From: Cyclobacteriaceae bacterium
GTDB lineage: Bacteria; Bacteroidota; Bacteroidia; Cytophagales; Cyclobacteriaceae
Direction of reading: 5' to 3'
Assembly (NCBI GenBank): GCA_030589835.1
Contig: JAUUZS010000347.1
Coordinates: 1 to 5,284, forward strand
Length of the DNA stretch: 5,284 nt
The translations under genes were made by a program, and so were the position numbers. A model generated the notes under the pieces. That model saw only the letters and a program-made list of their open reading frames with translations, did no database searches and was not told the DNA's origin. This document shows, piece after piece, positions 1 to 5,284 of this stretch; within the stretch, counting starts at the first letter, position 1, and each line of letters begins with the position of its first letter.

Positions 1-1
1 A

Positions 2-20
2 ACCGGACATGAGTGTCGGT
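2..20. repeat. Small imperfect hairpin ahead of the coiled-coil gene
   Basis: Bases 2-5 and 7-9 pair with 14-20 (ACCG-g-ACA, loop TGAG, TGTCGGT), giving a 7-bp stem with one bulged G at position 6. It is followed by an A-rich stretch and has no T-tract on either strand, so it is not a typical intrinsic terminator. It could be the tail of an upstream transcription unit or a leader structure for the gene starting at 63. Too little flanking sequence is available to decide. The remaining bases to 62 show no Shine-Dalgarno sequence, which is usual in Bacteroidetes. Confidence 0.3.
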
Positions 21-62
21 AAAATAAATAACAATCATAAGGTAATTTTCAATTAAACAGAT

Positions 63-1124
63 ATGGCAAAGCAAATCACACCAAAAAGCACAAAAAACGA
101 AATTCTGGATGCATATGATCAACTTCTTCAAGAAGTGCAGGAGAAAAAAACAGAAGAACCTAAAATAATACAGAAGGAAAAAAAAGAGCAGGAGACCATT
201 GAAAAGGCCTCCTCAAATAATTACGAGCAAATTGTAAATGGCATTGCCGGTCTTAAGTTGAATGTTTCCAAAGAACTAGACAAACTTAATGAGCAACTTG
301 TTAGCGAATACGAAAAACTGGCGGACATTCAAAAGGCCATAAATCTGGAAAAAAAGAACCTTGACGAGCTATACCAAATTACTGCAAATGCTGATTCCCT
401 GGCAGCTATGCTGATGGCACAAAAAATAAAAAAAGAAGAATTCGAATTAGAAATGTCATCTACTCAAGCTGACTTTGAAACCAAAATAGCAAAAGACAAA
501 GATACTTTTGATGATGAAATGGCTGATAAAAAAGTACAATGGAAAAAAGAGAATGATTTGCGTGAAGCCTCAGCTAAAGAAAATGCCATAAAATTGAAAA
601 CTTTGCGAGAGCGTGAAGAAGAGGAGTATCGCTATACCCTTGACCTGAACCGGAAGAAAGACAGCGATGCCTATACGGAAAAAAAGGAAAAACAAGAGCG
701 TGAGCTGAATGAGAAAAAAATATCTTTTGAGAAAGAAATTGTGGAGAGGAAACAAAAAGTAGCCGAAGCTGAAGCCGAACTTAAGGAACTCAGAACAAGA
801 ACGAACAACTTCCCAAAAGACATGGAAAATGCTGTAAAGAAAGCCGAAGAATTATTGGAGTCGAAGCTGGCCATGCAATACAATTTTGAAAAAGAACTTA
901 CCGATAAGCAAACTTCGGGTGAACTCGCGCTCAAAGAACAGAGTATTGTGTTGCTTAAAGAGAAAATCAAGGAACAGGAACAATTTGTAAAAGAGCTTTC
1001 TAAAAAGGCTAGTGATGCAGAAGGAAATGTTAAGGATATTGCTGTTAGGGCCATCGAAAGCTCATCAAATGTTCAATTGATTGAAAAACAAATTGAGAAA
1101 AAGACAAGTACTGACCGGGAATAA
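63..1124 (+). CDS. Uncharacterised cytoplasmic coiled-coil protein, 353 aa
   Basis: The protein is dominated by Glu, Lys, Gln and Asp and is almost entirely predicted helix. It has no signal peptide and no membrane segment, so a cytoplasmic location is likely. Residues 1-25 (KSTKNEILDAYDQLLQEV) form a short amphipathic helix, followed by a charged linker to about residue 48. A first helical block covers 54-120 and ends in a less charged patch (ITANADSLAAMLMAQ, 106-120). A long charged coiled coil runs from 121 to 248, is broken by NNFPKDME (248-255), and resumes to about 345. The patches YRYTLDLNRKKDSDAY (189-204), FPKDMENAVKKAEE (250-263) and the end AEGNVKDIAVRAIESSS (319-335) resemble, from memory, a widespread bacterial coiled-coil family of unknown function; this is not verified. 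It is not an SMC/Rad50 protein because it lacks Walker motifs. The start is the first ATG of the frame. No function is proposed; a structural or scaffold role is possible. Confidence 0.9.
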   Translation: MAKQITPKSTKNEILDAYDQLLQEVQEKKTEEPKIIQKEKKEQETIEKASSNNYEQIVNGIAGLKLNVSKELDKLNEQLVSEYEKLADIQKAINLEKKNLDELYQITANADSLAAMLMAQKIKKEEFELEMSSTQADFETKIAKDKDTFDDEMADKKVQWKKENDLREASAKENAIKLKTLREREEEEYRYTLDLNRKKDSDAYTEKKEKQERELNEKKISFEKEIVERKQKVAEAEAELKELRTRTNNFPKDMENAVKKAEELLESKLAMQYNFEKELTDKQTSGELALKEQSIVLLKEKIKEQEQFVKELSKKASDAEGNVKDIAVRAIESSSNVQLIEKQIEKKTSTDRE

Positions 1125-1170
1125 GAAGTGTACTTTTAGGGCTCCGGTTATTTATTAACAAGTTGATCAT

Positions 1171-1199
1171 TATTCCTGTCTTTAGCTCCTACAGGAATA
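1171..1199 (+). repeat. 9-bp inverted repeat in the intergenic gap (possible RNA hairpin)
   Basis: TATTCCTGT (1171-1179) is perfectly complementary in reverse to ACAGGAATA (1191-1199), with an 11-base loop. It lies 46 bases after the coiled-coil stop codon. It may mark the 3' end of that transcript, but no T-tract follows, so it is not a classical intrinsic terminator. A second dyad, AAGAATTCTT (1203-1212), follows directly. The dyads could instead be operator sites for the gene at 1371, although they are about 160-200 bases upstream of it. Confidence 0.4.
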
Positions 1200-1303
1200 G
1201 CAAGAATTCTTAAAGCTTCATTTAGGGAGAAATCTATTTTTTCTAATCAATCATTATTTGAAGACTTGCAGCGTTATTCTAAAATGATCTAATATTATGT
1301 ATG

Positions 1304-1330
1304 TTGTTATACTGGGGTGATGTAATTTGG
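1304..1330 (+). promoter_or_regulatory. Weak Bacteroidetes-type promoter candidate for the propeller-PHP gene
   Basis: TAATTTGG (1323-1330) matches five of the six fixed positions of the Bacteroidetes -7 element TAnnTTTG. A partial -33 element (TTG, 1304-1306) lies 16 bases upstream of it. The ATG follows 40 bases after the -7-like element, a reasonable leader length. The -33 match is poor and the region is AT-rich, so a chance match is quite possible. Nothing else in 1200-1370 looks more like a promoter. Confidence 0.2.
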
Positions 1331-1370
1331 CATATAAAAATGATCAGACCTGAACTATTAAATTAAGCAA

Positions 1371-3707
1371 ATGAAAAGACGGAATTTCGTGAAAAATATA
1401 GGTATGCTTACCGCTTCTTTAAGTATTCCAATGGGGTTTAAATTTAATCCTAACAAGCTAAAGCAATCCAATTTTAATCTAAAAAATAGTTATTCCCTCA
1501 AGGAGTTTGTTGACGAGCATGAAGAATACCCTTCTTTAGTGACGGATCATCAAGGCCATTCATGGCTGTTTTCATTACGAAGATTACCTTATCCGGAAAA
1601 TAAAGAACATATATCTGCATTCAGCTTCGAAGGAAATACCTGGGTTGAAAAAAGTCCGGTTACTAAGCTGGCAGGTCAATATGAATATCCTACAGCAGCA
1701 TGCGCCCCAGACGGATTTCCGGTGATTGCCTGGACGAGTATTGATGATGCAAATTGGAACATAGAAGTATCTACAGCTACTAAAAATGGATTTAATGATC
1801 CGGTATCTTTCAAGCCGAGTTCAGGAAAATATATAAAACCTGTATTGCATACTTCCACAAAGAAGCGTATTTGGCTTGCCTGGGAAAAATATAATAAGGG
1901 GCATTTTTCAATTTGCATAACAAAAAGTGAAGGAGGTCGATGGAGTAAGATTATTGAAATCAGTGGGGATAAAAACAGCCTGTTTAACCCGGCCATGACT
2001 GAGGATAAAGATGGCGACTTATTTATTGCCTATGGAATTACCGATGGCGTTCATCAGAATATTGAAATGAAAAAAATCCATGGAAAATCCATGAAAATCA
2101 TAGATCACATTCCGGTAGCCATTGGCGGTGGATTAACTGACCGGGTCAATATGAATACCAATCCAGCCCTGGCCATGGATAAATCCGGGAAATTATGGAT
2201 TAGTTGGGAAAACAACAGAAAATCACATAGGCTGGAAGATGGCGACAATTTTACAGGCGATAGAATCTGCGCTATGGTATGTTATGAAGATGGTGTATTG
2301 AAAGAACATAAAAATATAGGCAAATGGTTATTCAATGGAAAAAACGATCATTTACCTACCTTTATTAAAGACAGCGAAAATAATTTATCTGTTGTTACGC
2401 ACTGTGGTGGCGACTTCACGGGTAATCCATTTTGGAAATATCGAATTTCCAGACTGGATTTGAAAAAAGGCTGGTCTCCACCGGAAACTATCCTGGAAAC
2501 AAAACAAAAGGGGCAAACCAATCATCCTGCTTTGATTTTTAACGATGCTGGAATGTGGCTGGCCAACAGGCCGGAAAAATGGTTTAAGGATGAAAAAGAG
2601 TCTGCAAATCGTCCAAATGAGCATTTTAGAGCCCGATTAAGCAAACTGGAATTGCATCAATTCGAATATAAAGAAACTGAGCTTTCAAAAGAAAGACCTA
2701 ATCTATCTTTAGTTCCTACTATCGTTGAAGAATCCCATCCCAATAAAAATTATACGCCCATACTAAGTGGCCGTCCACGGATAAAACGAAAAACCATGGA
2801 GCACGATGGTGAAACCTTTACACTACTCGTAGGAAATCTTCATGAACATACAGAAATATCAAGCTGCTGGCCAGCAGGATGTGATGGAACAATTCATGAT
2901 GATTATAGGTTTGGAATGTATTCCGAAGGTTATGATTTCATGGGTATTACAGATCATGGCTACTCACTAAATGAAGTCTATTGGCGTAAAAGCCTCCGCA
3001 TGATTGATTTCTATACCGACAATGAAAATTTTGTAGCCATTCCATCTCTTGAGTGGACCCTCTCTAATGGTAGAGGAAACGTAAATATCAAACCAGGAGT
3101 AGGTCATAAAAATATTTTTTTCTCTTCAAATGATGAGGCTTTAAAATTTATCAGAAACAAAAACGAAATTTATTCTGTGAATAATAAAGAAACCAAGGAT
3201 GCAATGGCCTTATGGGATTTTCTTCACAAAAATGAAATTGATTGTGTCACCATTCCTCACCATCCTGCAGATGAAGTACATCCAACAGATTGGGAAGTCC
3301 ATGATTCAACATATCAGTCGATTGTGGAAATATTTCAATGCAGGGGAAATGCCGAATTTCCAGGTTGTCCACGCGAAATAAATGTATCCAGACACGCGCC
3401 TATTGATAACCCAAAGTCTTATATCGATTATGCATTGGCAGAAAAAAAGCACAAAATGGGTTTTATTGCAAGTGGAGATCATAATGGGATTGGTGTTGGG
3501 TTAGCAGCCCTCTGGGTGAAAGAAATCAGCCAGGAGGGAATTGTGGATGCTTTAAAACATCGACGTTGCTTTGCTACAACCGGCGATAAGATATTTGTGC
3601 ACATGACAATTAATGGAGCCTGGGCTGATAAAGAGGCAAACATTAATGAGAAAGCTCCGACAATTAATTATGAAATTGAATCCGTGGATAGCATAAAATC
3701 TATTTAA
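1371..3707 (+). CDS. Tat-exported beta-propeller/PHP-domain (DUF3604-type) protein, C-terminus cut by an in-frame stop, 778 aa
   Basis: The N-terminus MKRRNFVKNIGMLTASLSIP is a Tat-type leader (RRNFVK, then a hydrophobic stretch), indicating export. Residues 50-440 carry seven repeats of a D/K-x-x-G-x-x-W-hydrophobic-A-W strand, at about 59-68, 113-122, 164-172, 212-221, 270-279, 333-343 and 391-398. This is the pattern of a sialidase/BNR-like beta-propeller. Residues 484 to the end are a PHP-type metal-hydrolase domain of the DUF3604 family. The visible metal-site motifs are NLHEHTE (H491, H493), ITDHG (D528, H529), SLEW (E561), GHKN (H579), PHHPAD (H630, H631) and SGDHNG (D703, H704). RRCFATTGDKI precedes the last strands. 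PHP proteins are phosphoesterases or related hydrolases; the substrate here is unknown. The start is fixed by an in-frame TAA at 1359-1361. The TAA at 3705-3707 looks premature, because homologous-looking sequence continues in the same frame to 3890. All metal ligands lie before it, so a shortened product could keep the active site but may not fold well. Confidence 0.88.
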   Translation: MKRRNFVKNIGMLTASLSIPMGFKFNPNKLKQSNFNLKNSYSLKEFVDEHEEYPSLVTDHQGHSWLFSLRRLPYPENKEHISAFSFEGNTWVEKSPVTKLAGQYEYPTAACAPDGFPVIAWTSIDDANWNIEVSTATKNGFNDPVSFKPSSGKYIKPVLHTSTKKRIWLAWEKYNKGHFSICITKSEGGRWSKIIEISGDKNSLFNPAMTEDKDGDLFIAYGITDGVHQNIEMKKIHGKSMKIIDHIPVAIGGGLTDRVNMNTNPALAMDKSGKLWISWENNRKSHRLEDGDNFTGDRICAMVCYEDGVLKEHKNIGKWLFNGKNDHLPTFIKDSENNLSVVTHCGGDFTGNPFWKYRISRLDLKKGWSPPETILETKQKGQTNHPALIFNDAGMWLANRPEKWFKDEKESANRPNEHFRARLSKLELHQFEYKETELSKERPNLSLVPTIVEESHPNKNYTPILSGRPRIKRKTMEHDGETFTLLVGNLHEHTEISSCWPAGCDGTIHDDYRFGMYSEGYDFMGITDHGYSLNEVYWRKSLRMIDFYTDNENFVAIPSLEWTLSNGRGNVNIKPGVGHKNIFFSSNDEALKFIRNKNEIYSVNNKETKDAMALWDFLHKNEIDCVTIPHHPADEVHPTDWEVHDSTYQSIVEIFQCRGNAEFPGCPREINVSRHAPIDNPKSYIDYALAEKKHKMGFIASGDHNGIGVGLAALWVKEISQEGIVDALKHRRCFATTGDKIFVHMTINGAWADKEANINEKAPTINYEIESVDSIKSI

Positions 3708-3890
3708 ATACTGCTAAATAGTAAGGCCATCAAGAGAATCTATCCGGGAACTACCTTGATTCAACAAGGTAGTTTTATTGATAATGACTACAATTCCGAG
3801 GAGGAGGTATTATATTATTATGTTCGGGTAATTCAGGAAAATGGACATATAGCTTGGTCGAGCCCAGTCTGGGTAAATACACGTACCTGA
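3708..3890 (+). pseudogene. Detached C-terminal 60 codons of the propeller-PHP gene
   Basis: The stretch is in the same frame as the gene ending at 3705-3707, with no further stop until TGA at 3888-3890 and no ATG of its own. It starts ILLNSKAIKRIYPGTTLIQQ and ends YYYVRVIQENGHIAWSSP followed by VWVNTRT. DUF3604 proteins normally end with a strand pattern of the type YYVRV-Q-x-DG-x-AWSSPIWV, so this is the missing tail of the domain, not chance sequence. Replacing the TAA by a Glu codon gives SIKSI-E-ILLNSK, a natural strand, so one G-to-T change (GAA to TAA) is enough to explain the break. The restored gene would have 839 codons. The tail ends 13 bases before the stop of the convergent gene, leaving no normal intergenic space. 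The alternatives are a sequencing error or stop-codon readthrough. Confidence 0.82.
3749..3780 (+). terminator. Terminator-like hairpin within the detached tail
   Basis: AACTACCTTG (3749-3758) and CAAGGTAGTT (3765-3774) form a perfect 10-bp stem with a 6-base loop (ATTCAA). On the + strand it is followed by TTTATTG, giving a T-rich run with the last stem base. It lies 42 bases after the TAA at 3705-3707, a typical distance for an intrinsic terminator. No T-tract follows on the - strand, so it would act on the + strand only. The same bases encode GTTLIQQGSF of the detached protein tail, so the hairpin may be a coincidence of coding sequence. The stem is of moderate GC content, so termination strength is uncertain. 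Confidence 0.45.
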
Positions 3891-3903
3891 TCATTGATTT
3901 GGT

Positions 3904-5007
3904 TTATTGTTTCTCTGGTTTTAAAAATTCACAATTCTGACGTAAAAAATCAATGCTCTTTTGCAGCTCCTTTTTCTGATGTTCCTGTGCAAACAATTTT
4001 GCATCAACGCCCTCAGGAGGTGATTGAATTTCTATGGGGTTTCCGGATCGGATCATATTGTAGAAATCAAGAAGTCCGGACGCTTTAAGATCCGGATAAC
4101 CTAACCAGAAATCCTGCTGAAGAAAGGGTATTTCATTCTGTCTATTAGAAACAGTTTCAATGTGTAATGGAACACCGGGACATAGCTCCGACATCCGTTT
4201 GGTGTAATGTTGGAAATCCATCGAGCCCTCACCCAGGGCTGTCCATTGGAAAGTCGCACCGTTTTCTGATTCCCAGATTCTATAATCCCGCACACTGGTA
4301 CATAGCACATGCTTGCCCAGCTTTTCTATCTGATGCATCGGATTTTCCATAGCCCAGACAGAATTTCCCGGATCCAGCATTACACCGCACACATCGGTTC
4401 CGACAGTTTCCACAATACTCAATACCTCTTCAGATCGCATATCCCCGGCATGATTCTCGACAGCAAATTTGATCCCGGCATCTTGGATTTGAGATCGCAT
4501 AGTACGAAGTTCATCGATTAGTTCTTCCATCCGGGCTACGATCCCACCATCTGTATATCGATCAGCAATATTTCCTATTTTACAATTTATTGAAGTTGCA
4601 TTAAATATTTTAGCAACACGAAGTCCGGACAGGATTAATTCTTTTGGAGTACCAAATTTTGCGGTATAGGAATGGGAATTAACACTCAGGCTTCCAACGC
4701 CAAAATACAGGCTCATATTATTGGCTTCCAAAAGTTTGCGAAGTGCCTTCAGGTATGCCTCTTCAAGATTATCAAAATAACTCAAGGCATTGAATAAGAT
4801 AGAATCCACGTTCAGATCAATAGCATATTCCATTAATTGTTGCGCCTTCCACCTCATCATACTGATAGCATGTGCATCCATACCAAGAGGCACTTTTGTA
4901 GCTAAAGGTTGTAAATTAATAAGTTGGCCTTTAGCCAGAACACCTGACATTAGCGGAGCTCCAAGCATCCCCAAAGCTGCCTTAGTTGCAAATTTCCTTC
5001 TATTCAT
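3904..5007 (-). CDS. Tat-exported sugar phosphate isomerase/epimerase-like TIM-barrel protein, 367 aa
   Basis: The start MNRRKFATKAALGMLGAPLM is a Tat-type leader (RRKF, then a hydrophobic segment), with a plausible signal peptidase site after VLA (residue 25), so the mature enzyme should be periplasmic. The rest is a xylose-isomerase-like TIM barrel (AP endonuclease 2 superfamily, COG1082 type) of usual length. Late-strand motifs are FAVENHAGDM (E184, H186), MLDPGNSVW (D212), TSVRDYRI (237-244), ALGEGSMDF (257-265) and LHIETVS (E284). E184, D212 and E284 match three of the four usual divalent-metal ligands. The fourth, normally His in the strand before the last, appears to be Ser238 here. 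Members of the family isomerise or epimerise sugars or dehydrate inositols; the substrate cannot be read from sequence. A charged C-terminal helix covers 335-360. The gene follows another - strand gene by 12 bases, consistent with one operon, and has no visible Shine-Dalgarno. It converges on the propeller-PHP gene. Confidence 0.88.
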   Translation of the reverse strand: MNRRKFATKAALGMLGAPLMSGVLAKGQLINLQPLATKVPLGMDAHAISMMRWKAQQLMEYAIDLNVDSILFNALSYFDNLEEAYLKALRKLLEANNMSLYFGVGSLSVNSHSYTAKFGTPKELILSGLRVAKIFNATSINCKIGNIADRYTDGGIVARMEELIDELRTMRSQIQDAGIKFAVENHAGDMRSEEVLSIVETVGTDVCGVMLDPGNSVWAMENPMHQIEKLGKHVLCTSVRDYRIWESENGATFQWTALGEGSMDFQHYTKRMSELCPGVPLHIETVSNRQNEIPFLQQDFWLGYPDLKASGLLDFYNMIRSGNPIEIQSPPEGVDAKLFAQEHQKKELQKSIDFLRQNCEFLKPEKQ

Positions 5008-5019
5008 AATGATCTGATT

Positions 5020-5284
5020 TTATTCGCCAATCGTAACATTAAAAGGTTCCTCATTCCCATCAAGGCAAGCTACGGCTTGTATCACAGCTTTATCATTCAA
5101 AATCGTGAAGGGATGTTTTGAGACATAATTTCTCATTCTACTCCCAAAAATGCTTATTGTCAGTTTTTCATTTCCTTTTACTGTCATGAAATCCCAGGAT
5201 TTTCCCAGGTTGGAAAGAGCACCATTACCTCCCGAAAATGCTTCCACATTCGTGAGTGATGTATGCCCCTGGCCTTCGATAACA
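5020..5284 (-). CDS. C-terminal 87 residues of an unidentified protein (partial, runs off the window)
   Basis: The frame is open from the window edge to TAA at 5022-5020, giving 87 visible codons. A GTG at 5247-5245 could be read as a start, but the frame continues upstream of it with protein-like sequence (VIEGQGHTSLTNVEAFSGG), so this is most likely the end of a longer gene. The segment alternates short hydrophobic strands with Gly/Asn turns (WDFMTVKG, KLTISIFGSR, HPFTILND, AVIQAVACLDGNEEPF), typical of a C-terminal beta-sandwich or similar all-beta domain of an exported protein. I do not recognise the family. The stop lies 12 bases before the ATG of the isomerase-like gene, so the two are probably co-transcribed, with this gene first. 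Confidence 0.7.
   Translation of the reverse strand, partial: VIEGQGHTSLTNVEAFSGGNGALSNLGKSWDFMTVKGNEKLTISIFGSRMRNYVSKHPFTILNDKAVIQAVACLDGNEEPFNVTIGE

Noticed and set aside
43..50. TAATTTTC as a -7 promoter element for the coiled-coil gene
   Set aside because: It differs from TAnnTTTG at the last base, has no TTTG-like partner at the right distance upstream, and would leave only 12 bases before the ATG.
3..56. Open frame ending at TAA 54-56 as the tail of an upstream gene
   Set aside because: Seventeen codons are too few to judge, the peptide shows no recognisable pattern, and the other frames also close within the first 22 bases.
671..1054. 127-codon open frame on the - strand inside the coiled-coil gene
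   Set aside because: It lies antisense to a convincing coding region, and its Ser/Phe/Leu-rich translation is what the complement of Glu/Lys-rich codons gives. No independent start signal or protein-like pattern is visible.
1676..1996. 106-codon open frame on the - strand inside the propeller region
   Set aside because: It is a shadow of the propeller-PHP gene, whose strand motifs and leader clearly fix the + strand frame.
3690..3710. Frameshift as the cause of the early end of the propeller-PHP gene
   Set aside because: The homologous-looking tail from 3708 is in the same frame as the gene, so no base gain or loss is needed. A stop-codon substitution explains it alone. TAA also excludes selenocysteine (TGA) and pyrrolysine (TAG) recoding.
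4167..4521. Two overlapping + strand open frames opposite the isomerase-like gene
   Set aside because: Both lie antisense to conserved TIM-barrel motifs (TSVRDY, MLDPGNSVW, FAVENHAGDM), so they are shadows.
5020..5247. A complete 75-residue gene starting at GTG 5247-5245
   Set aside because: The frame stays open upstream to the window edge with similar protein-like sequence, so it is better read as the end of a longer gene.

Overview
The window looks like chromosomal DNA from a member of the Bacteroidetes (Bacteroidota). It is AT-rich, genes start on ATG without a recognisable Shine-Dalgarno sequence, and two predicted exported enzymes begin with short Tat-like leaders (KRRNFVK and NRRKFATK) of the kind common on metabolic enzymes in that phylum and in Planctomycetes/Verrucomicrobia. 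The assignment is inferred from style; there is no rRNA or marker gene.

Layout. A short leader with a small hairpin (1-62) precedes a 353-residue charged coiled-coil protein on the + strand (63-1124). A 246-base gap holds a 9-bp hairpin and a weak promoter candidate. Next on the + strand is a large Tat-exported protein (1371-3707) with a seven-repeat, sialidase-like beta-propeller and a PHP-type metal-hydrolase domain of the DUF3604 type. On the - strand, converging on it, lie a Tat-exported sugar phosphate isomerase/epimerase-like TIM barrel (3904-5007) and, 12 bases upstream of that, the C-terminal end of another gene that runs off the window (5020-5284). The two - strand genes look like one operon.

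The main observation is at the end of the propeller-PHP gene. Its reading frame is closed by TAA at 3705-3707, but the same frame continues for 60 more codons to TGA at 3888-3890. Those codons read like the normal C-terminus of DUF3604 proteins (ending YYYVRVIQENGHIAWSSP...). The simplest reading is a single nonsense change (for example GAA to TAA) in a gene of about 839 codons, or a sequencing error. A perfect 10-bp hairpin followed by TTTTATT lies inside this detached tail and looks like an intrinsic terminator, although it also encodes family-like sequence.

Functionally, the exported PHP protein and the exported isomerase-like protein suggest periplasmic processing of a carbohydrate or related small molecule. 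No substrate can be read from the sequence. The coiled-coil gene appears unrelated. I see no CRISPR array, transposase, tRNA, rRNA or clearly new defence-like system here.
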